64,000 nt of DNA from Pseudomonadota bacterium (GTDB taxonomy: Bacteria > Pseudomonadota > Gammaproteobacteria > Burkholderiales > Burkholderiaceae_C). The notes under the pieces were generated by a model. That model ran no database searches and was not told the DNA's origin. It saw only the letters and a program-made list of their open reading frames with translations. The stretch is taken from the NCBI GenBank assembly GCA_022566735.1, contig JADFIG010000004.1, positions 62,001-126,000 of the forward strand. The letters run 5' to 3'. The position numbers and the translations under genes are program-made. Below, piece after piece: positions 7,212 to 15,082 of this stretch. Positions within the stretch are counted from its first letter, which is position 1; every line of letters begins with the position of its first letter.

Positions 7212-8385
7212 GGGGGCCGTCCGCGCCCAACTCACCCGACCCCAGTTGCCCCAGGACGATGAGCACCTCCGCGGCGACGCGGAACAGCGCCTGGGGCAGG
7301 CCCTGCATGGACAGGCTCGCGGCCTGGCCATGGAGCGGGACCGGCGACAGCGGCCCATGCGCCAGCTGTCCCTGCAGCAGTTGCCCGACCGGTGGCGCCA
7401 CAGGCATGCCGGGCAGGGGCGCGGGCTCGTGCTCGTCGGGCAGTTGCTTGAGCAGCTGACACAGGCGCAGCCGCCAGCCAGCGCGGTACACGGCCTGCAC
7501 GAGGTGGGCCTGCCCCTGACGCAGGCGCTGCAGCGCGGCATCTTCCTGCACCAGGATCATCAGCGTCACGCCGTTGAGCGACAGCGTGGTGCGCAGGTCG
7601 GTGGCGCCCAGGCCGGGCAGGTCGCCGCTCAGGCGCAGGCCCCAGAACTCGGCGACGTCGGCGTCGTTGTGTGGCGTGGGCGATGCCTGTGGGAGGCGTC
7701 CGTGGTGCGGGTGTGACCTGGGCGCAAGCAGGCGCAGCGACAGCGGCAGGCCCGCCCAGGCGTGGACGGGAAACGCCCAGCGCGACAGCAGGCCGGCATG
7801 GAGGAGGTCGCCGGTGGCGGCGGATGGGGCCGACGCCCCGTGCCCCGATGCCGCATGGCCTGCACCGAGGTGGCGCAGGTGTTCCAGCACCAGCACCCGC
7901 CAGCTGCTGGCCAGGGTGCCGGCGTCGGGGGCGGCCCAGGCCATGCGCAGCATGGCGGTCTGGTCGGGTTGCATGGCCCCCGTGGCGTGGGCGGGCCGTT
8001 GCGGCGCACCATCCGCGGCGTCGCGCCGCCAGGCCAGGGGCAAGGCGCCCAGCCGCTGCAGTGCCAGCCGTGGCGAGGTCGACAGCACCTTGAACAGCAG
8101 CATGTCCCCGGGCGCCAGCCCGGCCGCGGCCTCGCCCGTCACCGCTGCGCTGGCCACGGCCTTGCTCAGGGCGGCATCGGACAGCGGGGGCCAGGGCGAG
8201 CCATCCCCTTCCTCAGGCGCCCAGGCCTGCAACGGCGCGTCTGCGGGCGCGGGGGCGCTCAGCGCGCCGGGGGCGGGCAGTGCCGGTGGCTGGGTGGCTG
8301 CCGGAGCCGGGCCGCGGCGGGCACCGGAGGCACCTGGCGGTGTGGGGGGCACGGCCTGGATCGCCGTGATGCGCGGGGGGCTCAT
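7192..8385 (-). CDS. fliK: Flagellar hook-length control protein FliK-like
   Basis: Candidate secreted ruler that measures hook length and triggers the FlhB switch. The 397-residue product has a long low-complexity Ala/Pro-rich N-terminal part and a C-terminal domain with the FliK pattern (LRLSGDLPGLGATDLRTTLS... then a helical QAVYRAGWRLR stretch, about residues 265-350). The start at 8385 was chosen for its strong AAGGAG site 7 nt upstream; a longer frame reaching 8547 would run into the flagellin terminator. It follows the flagellin gene, as lafE does in a lateral locus. Sequence conservation of FliK is low, so the call rests partly on context. Confidence 0.7.
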   Translation of the reverse strand: MSPPRITAIQAVPPTPPGASGARRGPAPAATQPPALPAPGALSAPAPADAPLQAWAPEEGDGSPWPPLSDAALSKAVASAAVTGEAAAGLAPGDMLLFKVLSTSPRLALQRLGALPLAWRRDAADGAPQRPAHATGAMQPDQTAMLRMAWAAPDAGTLASSWRVLVLEHLRHLGAGHAASGHGASAPSAATGDLLHAGLLSRWAFPVHAWAGLPLSLRLLAPRSHPHHGRLPQASPTPHNDADVAEFWGLRLSGDLPGLGATDLRTTLSLNGVTLMILVQEDAALQRLRQGQAHLVQAVYRAGWRLRLCQLLKQLPDEHEPAPLPGMPVAPPVGQLLQGQLAHGPLSPVPLHGQAASLSMQGLPQALFRVAAEVLIVLGQLGSGELGADGPLSPASR

Positions 8386-8532
8386 GCGATGTCTCCTTGC
8401 CAGGGCCCGATGTCGTCCTCTGCATGGATAAGGCGACCGCGCCCGCGCCAACGTTAAGGGCCTGCCGAGCAGGTTTGTGGCAAGGGTGTGACTTTCGTGT
8501 GGCAGCGTGCAAGGGGCTGGGCCGCGGCCATG

Positions 8533-8557
8533 AAAAAAGCCGGGCAAGCCCGGCTTT
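8533..8557 (-). terminator. Rho-independent terminator after the flagellin gene
   Basis: On the minus strand a perfect 10-bp stem (AAAGCCGGGC with GCCCGGCTTT, 2-nt loop) runs into six T residues. It lies about 43 bp after the flagellin stop and separates it from fliK. Confidence 0.9.
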
Positions 8558-8599
8558 CCTTGCGAGGTGACGGCACCTGCGTGCCATCGCCTTGCGGCA

Positions 8600-9487
8600 T
8601 CACTGCATCAGCGACATGACCAGCTGGGACATGCTGCTGCTCTGCTTGAGCATCGAGGTCGAAGCCTGCATCAGCATCTGCTTGGAGGTCATGTTGGCGG
8701 TTTCGGTGGCGTAGTCCACGTCCATGATGCGGCCCTTGGCGGCATCGGTGTTGGTGCGCATGTTGGACAGGTTGTTGTAGACGTGGTCCAGGCGGTTGGA
8801 AGCCGCACCCAGGGTGGAGCGGAAGGTGCCCACGGAGTCCAGCGCGGTGTTCAGCGTGGTGATGATGGCGTTGGTCGCGGCGGCGCCGGTCAGCTCGGTG
8901 CCGGCGGTGCCGGGGGTGGCGTAGTTCGAGCTGGCAGCGGCCAGGGCCGTGGTCAGGGCGGTCAGGTTGGTCTGGGTGTCGATCTGCATCTTCTCGCCTG
9001 CCGATGCACCGATCTGGAAGGTCAGCGTGGCCGAGCTCAGCAGGCCGCCGCTGCCGTCGGTGGAGGTGCCGCTGGAGAACAGCTGCTTGCCGCCGAAGGA
9101 GGTGTTCTTGACGATGTTGCCCAGTTCGGTGCCCAGGGCGTCGAACTCGGCCTGCATGGCGGTCTTGTCGCTGGCCGTGGTCGAGGCGGTGAAGGTCTCG
9201 GTGGCGAGGTCCTTCATGCGCTGCAGGATGTCGGTCACTTCGTTGAAGGCGCCTTCGGCGGTCTGCATCATGGAGATGCCGTTTTGCGTGTTGCGCTGGG
9301 CCACGGCCATGCCGCGGGTCTGGGCGTTCAGGCGGGTGGCGATCTGCAGGCCGGCGGCGTCGTCCATGGCGGAGTTGACGCGGTAGCCCGTGCCCAGGCG
9401 GCTCATCGAGGTCGACAGGGCCTTCTGGGTGGAGGCCAGCGAGTTCTGGGTGGTCAGGGCGGCCAGGTTGGTGTTCAGGCTGAGCAT
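8600..9487 (-). CDS. lafA: Flagellin, lateral (LafA) type
   Basis: Filament subunit exported through the flagellar channel. The 295-residue protein has the conserved D0/D1 N terminus (MLSLNTNLAALTTQN..., about residues 1-140) and C terminus (about 210-295, ending ...QLVMSLMQ). The central variable region is short and Ser/Thr/Ala-rich. This small size and the TTQNSL and MQTAEGAFNEVTDILQRMK segments resemble lateral flagellins. Only one flagellin gene is present. A clear Shine-Dalgarno (TTAGGAG) precedes the ATG. No convincing sigma-28 promoter was identified in the 137-bp upstream gap. No FliD or FliS gene follows it in this window. Confidence 0.93.
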   Translation of the reverse strand: MLSLNTNLAALTTQNSLASTQKALSTSMSRLGTGYRVNSAMDDAAGLQIATRLNAQTRGMAVAQRNTQNGISMMQTAEGAFNEVTDILQRMKDLATETFTASTTASDKTAMQAEFDALGTELGNIVKNTSFGGKQLFSSGTSTDGSGGLLSSATLTFQIGASAGEKMQIDTQTNLTALTTALAAASSNYATPGTAGTELTGAAATNAIITTLNTALDSVGTFRSTLGAASNRLDHVYNNLSNMRTNTDAAKGRIMDVDYATETANMTSKQMLMQASTSMLKQSSSMSQLVMSLMQ

Positions 9488-9623
9488 GGGATGACTCCTA
9501 AGGTGGTCTGGGTGTCGGGGACGCTGTTGTCGTCGCCCTCACCCCCACAAGACGACCACCACGCTGCGGCCATTAAACCGGTGGGCCGATTTTTTTGCGT
9601 GCGACCGCGAAGGTGGCAATCCG

Positions 9624-10526
9624 TCACGAAGTCGGGTCGTTGGCGGGCCGCTGACGCCGCTGCAACTCGCAGAACAGGCCGGACTGGTCCAGCTCGGCCA
9701 GGCCGTGCGCGGCGGCATCGGCGTACAAGCCGGCCAGCGCCTGCGTGATGGGCGCGTCGAAGCGCAACTCGCCGGCGGTGTGCAAGGCGTTGCGCAGGTC
9801 CTTGAGCTGGATGGCCAGGGAGCCCCGTTTGGCGAAGTCGCCCTCGACCATGCGCTGGCCGTGCACTTCCAGGATGCGGCTTTCGGCAAAGCCGCCGCGC
9901 AGCGCCTGGCGCACCCTGGCCGGGTCGGCGCCACCGCGCTCGGCCAGCAGCAGCGCCTCGGCCACCGCGCCGATGGTGATGCCCACGATCATCTGGTTGG
10001 CCAGCTTGGCCAACTGTCCCGAGCCCGCCGGCCCGACGTGCACCGGCCGCCCCATCGCCGACAGCAGCGGCACGGCCGCAGCGACATCGGCCTCGGCGCC
10101 GCCCACCATGATGGCCAGGGTGCCGGCCTCGGCCCCCACCGTGCCGCCGGACACCGGCGCGTCCAGCACGCGCACGCCGCGCTCGGCCAGGCGGCGGGCG
10201 TGGTCCTGGGCCTGGGCCGGCAGGATGGAGCCCATGTCGATGAACAGGCAGCCTGCGGGCATGGCCTCGGCGACCGAGGGGCCGGGGCCGTGGGCGTCGA
10301 ACACCACCTGGCGGACGACCTCGCCGTTGTCCAGCATGGTGATGACGGCGTCGGCGCGGGCCACGGCCGCGGCCGGGGTGTCGGCCACCCGGGCGCCCTC
10401 GGCGGCCAGCGCCTCGGCCTTGCTGCGCGTGCGGTTCCAGACGGTGAGGGTGTGGCCGGCTTGCAGCAGGCGGCGGGCCATGGGCTGGCCCATCAGGCCG
10501 CAGCCCAGCAGGGTGATTTGGGACAT
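9624..10526 (-). CDS. NAD(P)-dependent beta-hydroxyacid dehydrogenase (GarR/MmsB family)
   Basis: Cytosolic oxidoreductase of the 3-hydroxyisobutyrate / tartronate-semialdehyde reductase family. From the ATG at 10526 it has 300 residues, the family length. It starts with the family dinucleotide-binding motif (LLGCGLMGQPMARRL). The substrate loop DAPVSGGTVGAEAGTL lies at about residues 118-133, and the catalytic Lys region GSGQLAKLANQM at about 162-173. The precise substrate cannot be read from the sequence. It shares no obvious pathway with the flagellar genes on its left or the GGDEF gene divergent on its right. Confidence 0.85.
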   Translation of the reverse strand: MSQITLLGCGLMGQPMARRLLQAGHTLTVWNRTRSKAEALAAEGARVADTPAAAVARADAVITMLDNGEVVRQVVFDAHGPGPSVAEAMPAGCLFIDMGSILPAQAQDHARRLAERGVRVLDAPVSGGTVGAEAGTLAIMVGGAEADVAAAVPLLSAMGRPVHVGPAGSGQLAKLANQMIVGITIGAVAEALLLAERGGADPARVRQALRGGFAESRILEVHGQRMVEGDFAKRGSLAIQLKDLRNALHTAGELRFDAPITQALAGLYADAAAHGLAELDQSGLFCELQRRQRPANDPTS

Positions 10527-10762
10527 GGTCGGGTGGCCGCGGTGGACGCGGCAGGGCTTGGGGTCGGGCCGCATTGTCCCGGATGCAACACCTGTGCATG
10601 CCAGCAGGTGCGGGCTTGTGCGAAATGACACATCATGAGCGCAATCGATTGGCGCATCCCTCGTTTGAAGGACAGCCACGTGTCGGAATTTCAGCGAACA
10701 TCGTCACTTCGGGCGTCTGGCACCCCTCTGGTGCGGCCTGCCTGGCACTCATTCACACACAC

Positions 10763-11758
10763 ATGGCCGATCTACTCGCACCGGGTTTGCTCGACGGCGC
10801 AGCCCTGAACACGGCGGTGCTGCACGCCCTGGATCAGTTGGGCGTGGCGGTTCTCGTCAAAGACCTGTCCACCGGGCGTTACGACCTCTCCAATGGCGCG
10901 GCCCTGCGCCTGCTCGGCCTGGAGGGGCGCGAGCTGGTGGGCGCGCAAGACAGCGACCTCTTCGACGCCACCCTGGCCGTGGCCCTGCGTGCCGCCGACC
11001 TGCAGGCGCGCGCCACGCCCGCAGGCGTGCTCGCCGAGCACAAGCTGGAGCTGGCCTCCGGCCGCCGCGAGTTCCTCACCTGGCGCCAGGCCTTCATGCC
11101 CGAGGAGGGCGTGAGCAAGCTGGTGTCGGTCTGGCAGGACGTCACCGAGGCCCGCCGCCGCGACGCGCAGCTGCAAGGCGCGCTGGCCCAGCTGGAGCAG
11201 CAGCAAAAGGCCAACGAAACCCTGCGTCGCGACGTCGAAGGCAGCCAGGTGCGCGACGCCCTCTCCGGGCTCTACCACCGCGCCCATTTCGAAGAACACC
11301 TCTGCCGCGAGGCCGACCTCTCCAGCCGCGAGCAGCGCGAGTTCGCCCTGGTCGCCATCGCCGTGGACAACATGGACGAGATCCGCCAGGCCCATGGCGT
11401 CGACGGCTGCGAGCGCGTCATCGAATCCCTGGGCCGCCTGCTGCGTGCCGGCACCCGCGCCATGGACGCCCCCTGCCGCCTGGGCGGCGACCGCTTCGTG
11501 GTGCTCCTGTCGGGCGTGGGCCTGGCCACCGCGCACTCGCGCATGGAGCAGCTGCGCCGCCAGTGCGCCCAGCACATCGTGGCCCACAACGGCCAGCAGA
11601 TCCCCTTCACGGTCAGCATGGGCGTGGCGAGCTTCCCGCACACCGCGGGCCTGGTCGACGAGCTCATGCGCAGCGCCGACCGCGCCCTGGCCAGTGCCCG
11701 CGAGAAGGGCGGCAACCGCATCGCGCTGGCCAGCATCCAGTTCACGCCAGCGGCCTGA
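10763..11758 (+). CDS. PAS-GGDEF protein with degenerate active site and intact I-site
   Basis: 331 residues: an N-terminal PAS-like domain (about 15-130), a short coiled coil (about 131-160) and a C-terminal GGDEF domain (about 161-325). The signature reads GGDRF (241-245). The first metal-binding Asp of the usual DxDxFK segment is Ala (IAVDNMDE), and the base-contacting Asn and Asp positions are Arg and Glu. Diguanylate cyclase activity is therefore unlikely. The RxxD inhibitory site is intact at 232-235 with the canonical five-residue spacing to the signature, so the protein may bind c-di-GMP as a receptor. There is no EAL domain and no membrane segment. ATG 10763 was chosen; no strong ribosome-binding site is visible. 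Confidence 0.85.
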   Translation: MADLLAPGLLDGAALNTAVLHALDQLGVAVLVKDLSTGRYDLSNGAALRLLGLEGRELVGAQDSDLFDATLAVALRAADLQARATPAGVLAEHKLELASGRREFLTWRQAFMPEEGVSKLVSVWQDVTEARRRDAQLQGALAQLEQQQKANETLRRDVEGSQVRDALSGLYHRAHFEEHLCREADLSSREQREFALVAIAVDNMDEIRQAHGVDGCERVIESLGRLLRAGTRAMDAPCRLGGDRFVVLLSGVGLATAHSRMEQLRRQCAQHIVAHNGQQIPFTVSMGVASFPHTAGLVDELMRSADRALASAREKGGNRIALASIQFTPAA

Positions 11759-11788
11759 ACCCCGGGCGCGCTGTCCCGCAGCGCAGCC

Positions 11789-11826
11789 AAAAAATCGGCC
11801 AGACCCCGTGAGGGTGTCTGGCCGAT
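11789..11826 (-). terminator. Terminator of the 6S RNA / zapA transcript
   Basis: An 11-bp perfect stem (ATCGGCCAGAC with GTCTGGCCGAT, further G-C pairs closing the loop) is followed on the minus strand by six T residues. It lies immediately after the 6S RNA gene. It may also slow plus-strand transcripts from the GGDEF gene, but there is no U-tract in that direction. Confidence 0.92.
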
Positions 11827-12010
11827 GTGCATTCAAGGTCCGCCGAGAGCTGGTTGCCGCATTCCTGAACCCAGGGGATTCAGGTGGGCGAGGTCAGCAA
11901 CACTTCGGGTTCATCTGACGCGAGACGATCACACCTGTGCGCAATGTTCCAAGCCCTGGCTCAAAGAGCATCGGTTCAAGGAAATAAAAACAACCACGAA
12001 CGCGACGGAC
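11827..12010 (-). ncRNA. ssrS: 6S RNA
   Basis: 6S RNA mimics an open promoter and sequesters sigma-70 RNA polymerase in stationary phase. On the minus strand the segment has the betaproteobacterial 6S hallmarks. They are a hairpin arm CACCTGAA...GGGTTCAGG followed by ACCAGCTCTCGGCGG, and an opposing 5' half ending GAACCCGAAGTGTTGCTGACC. The gene lies directly downstream of zapA, the conserved neighbourhood of ssrS, and ends at a strong terminator. A TAGAAT box at 12022-12017 would place the 5' end near 12010, giving about 184 nt, the usual length. The exact ends are inferred; the 5' end could be some 25 nt further in. Confidence 0.82.
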
Positions 12011-12139
12011 GAACCCATTCTACGGCTTGCCGCGGGCTGTGGGCGAGAAATTGCGCCGATGTCGTGCCGCTTCACAGGGGCTTGCATGGGCCGGACATCG
12101 GCTTGACACGCGGGCTGGCCGAGGTCGCCGTTGCCGCTG

Positions 12140-12499
12140 TCAGATCAGGTGCCCGTCCTGGCCCAGGGTCTGGTCGAGGCGGGCGATGAGCTGGTCGATG
12201 TAGCGCGCATCGGCCGCGGCGAGCTCGTCGACCTTGGCGCTGGCCGCCGGGCTGGCCGAAGGGGAGGGCGAGGTGCCCGACGGGGTGGGCGCGGCCGCCT
12301 GCCGCTCGCTGAGCACATAGGCCAGGTTGAGCGCGGCCAGCACGGCGATGCGCTCGCGTGCCTTGAGCTTGCCGGCGTCGCGGATGGCGCACATCTCGCG
12401 GTCGACCTGGGCGACGGCATCGCGCAGGCGCGCTTCGCCGCCTTCGGGGCAGCCCAGTCGGTAACTCTGTCCCATGATGGAGACTTCGATCTGCTGCAT
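12140..12499 (-). CDS. zapA: Cell division protein ZapA
   Basis: ZapA binds FtsZ and promotes protofilament bundling at the Z-ring. The product has 119 residues. The globular N-terminal domain (MQQIEVSIMGQSYRLGCPEG) and the helix with LAALNLAYVL are typical. A Pro/Ser/Ala-rich linker (about 70-88) and a C-terminal helix for tetramer formation follow. It lies 5 bp after the zapB-like gene and is followed by 6S RNA. Confidence 0.93.
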   Translation of the reverse strand: MQQIEVSIMGQSYRLGCPEGGEARLRDAVAQVDREMCAIRDAGKLKARERIAVLAALNLAYVLSERQAAAPTPSGTSPSPSASPAASAKVDELAAADARYIDQLIARLDQTLGQDGHLI

Positions 12500-12504
12500 G
12501 GGGA

Positions 12505-12756
12505 TCAGGCGTCAGGGGTGGGGGGGGTGTCGTCGAAGCCATCGGCAGCGGCGCCATCCTGGTCGGCGGGCATCGGCAGCTTGTCGAGCAGGGCCTCGAT
12601 GCGGCCACGGGCGGCGGCCAGGCGCGCGCGCAGGGAGTCGCGCTCCTGCGTGATCACCGTGACCTGCTGGGCCAGCAGGTCGTTGGTGCGGCGCAGTTCT
12701 TCGTGGCGCAGCAAAAGCCGCTCGATGCGGTCGGTGAGTTCGTCGATTCTGGACAT
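12505..12756 (-). CDS. ZapB-like coiled-coil protein
   Basis: 83 residues from the ATG at 12756, mostly one long amphipathic helix (about 1-62: ELTDRIERLLLRHEELRRTN...) with heptad character, then an acidic tail. Small coiled-coil proteins of this kind sit directly upstream of zapA in many proteobacteria and are annotated as cell-division protein ZapB or TIGR02449. The link to division is from context. The frame extends ten codons upstream, but the coiled coil begins at the chosen start. Confidence 0.8.
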   Translation of the reverse strand: MSRIDELTDRIERLLLRHEELRRTNDLLAQQVTVITQERDSLRARLAAARGRIEALLDKLPMPADQDGAAADGFDDTPPTPDA

Positions 12757-12868
12757 GGGGCGCGGCCGCGTGGGGGCGTCGGGCAACGGCGTCAGACAAG
12801 GGCATCTGGCGTCGCTGCATTGTAGGCGTGCCGCGCACGGCCGCAGCCTGGGCTTAGAATCCGCCCCG

Positions 12869-13088
12869 TTGGTGCTCGTGCCGGTGTTCCGCCGGTGCAG
12901 TTAAACGGGAAGCAAGAGGGACCGCGCATCGCCGATGCCGCCTGACTTGCGCTGCCCCCGCAACGGTCGGCGGTCGAGCCGCGCAGGTCTTGCCTGCGTG
13001 TGCTCCGCTTGTGCGCTTCAGCCACTGGGCCCTCGGGCCTGGGAAGGTTCCACAGGTCGCACCGCCCAGCCCGGATACCGGCCAGCAG
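12869..13088 (+). promoter_or_regulatory. Cobalamin (AdoCbl) riboswitch
   Basis: All core landmarks of the B12 element are present in order: GCCGGTG at the 5' edge, TTAAACGGGAA near 12901, and GCTGCCCCCGCAACGGT at 12952-12968. AGCCACTG with its GGGCC hairpin lies near 13019, then TGGGAAGG, and finally AGCCCGGATACCGGCC near 13068-13083. It ends about 87 nt before btuB and should shut the uptake and salvage genes off when B12 is plentiful. No U-tract terminator is visible before the ATG, so control is probably at translation of btuB. The promoter probably overlaps a TAGAAT box at 12855-12860; no good -35 was found. Confidence 0.96.
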
Positions 13089-13174
13089 GGGGTTCGATGG
13101 CCGCGATGCCGTCGGGCCATATCGCCCATGCCTGCGGGGACGCTGGCTCGGGCTCTTGCCTGTCTGTTTCAACC

Positions 13175-15058
13175 ATGTTTTCCTCCTCCCCGGTGCACGT
13201 TCGCTGCGCCCGCTCCGCCGTGGCCATGGCCGCGCTGCTGTCGTGCCTGCAAGCCGCCCAGACCGCCCATGCCGACGATGCCCTCCAGCCCGTGGTCGTC
13301 ACGGCCTCCCGCACGCCGCAGGCCCAGGGCCAGGCCCTGGCCGACACCACGGTGATCTCCCGCGAGGACATCGCCCGCGAAGGTGCCACCGACCTGATGC
13401 AGTTGCTCGGCCGCCAGCCTGGCGTCGAGATGGGCCGCAACGGTGGCCAGGGCACGGCCACCGACCTGTTCGTGCGCGGCGCCAACTCGCGCTTCACGGC
13501 CCTGTACATCGATGGCGTGCGCGTGGACTCGCAGAACCTGCAAGGCGGTGCGCCCTGGAACGCCATCCCCCTGGGCCTGATCGACCGCATCGAGATCGTG
13601 CGCGGCTCGGGCAGCGACCTCTACGGCTCGGACGCCATCGCCGGGGTGGTGCAGGTCTTCACCCGCCGCCCCGACAAGGATGGCGTGCAGCTGGCCGCCG
13701 AGGCGACCGTGGGCTCCTTCGGCCGCAGCAAGTGGCAGGCGGACGTGAGCGGCAAGGCCGCGGCGCTGGACTACGGCCTGTCCTATGGCCGCGACGGCGC
13801 CTTCGGCCAGTCCACCATCGTCAATCCGGCCAACAGCAACCACAACCCCGACCGCGATGGCTTCCGCCAGGAAACCTGGGCCGGCCGCGTGGGTTACCAG
13901 CTCTCCGCTGACCACCGGCTGGAGTCTTCCTTCGCCCGCAACCGCGTGCGTGCGGCCTTTGACAATGGCACTTCGGAGGATGTGAGCCCGCAGGCCACCA
14001 CCGTGGTCAACACCCGCCAGTTGGCCTGGCTGGCGCGCTGGACGCCGCAGCTGTCGGGCAGCTACCGCGTGGGCGAGTCCAGCACGGAAGACATCAGCCG
14101 CACCAGCTCGCTGTTCTTCACCAAGACCCACGCGAAAACCGCCAGCGCCCAGCACGACTGGCGCGAAGGCGTGAACGCCTTGCAACTGCTGCTGGAGCAC
14201 CGCGCCGACAAGATCGACGAAGACGGCACCTATGGTTCTTCGTTCGCCGATGGCAACTCGCGCCGCCAGCAAAACGCCGTGGGCCTGGGCTATGGCTTCG
14301 AGTCGGGTCCGTGGTCGGCCCATGCGCGTGCCCGCGAGGACCACGACAGCGAGTTCGGCCGCCACACCACCGGCAGCCTGGGCGCGGGCTGGCGTTTCGC
14401 GCCGCAGTGGCGTGTGCGCCTGAACTACGCCTCGGCCTTCCGCGCGCCGACGCTGTACGAGCGCTTCACGCAGTACGGCGGCAATGCCGACCTGCAGCCC
14501 GAGTCCTCGCACACGGTCGAGGCGGCGCTGAGCTGGCAGCGTGGCGGCGCGAGCGCTTCGGCCACGGCGTACCACAGCAAGGTGCGCAACCTGATCGACT
14601 ACGTCTACACCGACCCGGCCAACTACATCGGTGGCTACGACAACGTCGGCCGCGCCCGCCTGCAGGGCCTGACGCTGGCTGGCGTCTTGCCGGTGGATGC
14701 GGTGCGCCTGTCGGGCAGCTGGGACATCCAGGACCCGCGCAACGCGCAGACGGGCGAGTCGCTCATCCGCCGTGCGCGCTACCACGGCAAGCTGCAGGCT
14801 GATACAGTGCTGGCGGGCTGGACGACCGGTGTGCAGGGCCAGTTCGCCGGCGGTCGCCGCGACCTGGACGCCAGCCAGAGTTCGGTGCGCCTGGGCGGCT
14901 ACACGCTGTGGAACGTCTTTGCGGGCCGCGACCTGTCGCGCGAGTGGCAGTTGCAGTTGCGCATCGACAACGTCCTCAACAAGCATCACGAACTGGCCCG
15001 CGATTACGGCGTGCCCGGCACCGCGGCTTTCGTGACCCTGCGCTATCAGCCTCGCTGA
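13175..15058 (+). CDS. btuB: TonB-dependent vitamin B12 receptor BtuB
   Basis: Outer-membrane beta-barrel receptor that imports cobalamin or cobinamide with TonB energy. From the ATG at 13175 it has 627 residues. A signal peptide (to about residue 31, AQTAHA) is followed by the TonB-box region PVVVTASRTP, then the plug domain (about 40-160) with GVRVDSQN and EIVRGSGSDLYGSDAIAGVVQVF. The 22-strand barrel ends in an aromatic-containing final strand (FVTLRYQPR). Its position right after the cobalamin riboswitch and before B12 genes settles the substrate. Confidence 0.95.
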   Translation: MFSSSPVHVRCARSAVAMAALLSCLQAAQTAHADDALQPVVVTASRTPQAQGQALADTTVISREDIAREGATDLMQLLGRQPGVEMGRNGGQGTATDLFVRGANSRFTALYIDGVRVDSQNLQGGAPWNAIPLGLIDRIEIVRGSGSDLYGSDAIAGVVQVFTRRPDKDGVQLAAEATVGSFGRSKWQADVSGKAAALDYGLSYGRDGAFGQSTIVNPANSNHNPDRDGFRQETWAGRVGYQLSADHRLESSFARNRVRAAFDNGTSEDVSPQATTVVNTRQLAWLARWTPQLSGSYRVGESSTEDISRTSSLFFTKTHAKTASAQHDWREGVNALQLLLEHRADKIDEDGTYGSSFADGNSRRQQNAVGLGYGFESGPWSAHARAREDHDSEFGRHTTGSLGAGWRFAPQWRVRLNYASAFRAPTLYERFTQYGGNADLQPESSHTVEAALSWQRGGASASATAYHSKVRNLIDYVYTDPANYIGGYDNVGRARLQGLTLAGVLPVDAVRLSGSWDIQDPRNAQTGESLIRRARYHGKLQADTVLAGWTTGVQGQFAGGRRDLDASQSSVRLGGYTLWNVFAGRDLSREWQLQLRIDNVLNKHHELARDYGVPGTAAFVTLRYQPR

Positions 15059-15082
15059 TGTTTCGTTGATGTTTCGTTGATG
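15056..15082 (+). repeat. 11-bp direct repeats at the btuB/cobU junction
   Basis: The unit TGATGTTTCGT occurs twice and begins a third time (TGATGT), running from the btuB stop codon to the cobU ATG. Each copy carries an ATG in a different frame; only the last one, at 15080, opens cobU. It looks like replication slippage that moved the cobU start away from the btuB stop. Confidence 0.7.

Noticed and set aside
9488-9623. Sigma-28 promoter of the flagellin gene
   Set aside because: Only a weak CCGGTTTAA-like box was found with a poor -35; not enough to annotate.
11759-11826. Terminator for the GGDEF gene on the plus strand
   Set aside because: The strong hairpin has its U-tract only on the minus strand, so it serves the 6S/zapA transcript; use from the plus side is not shown.
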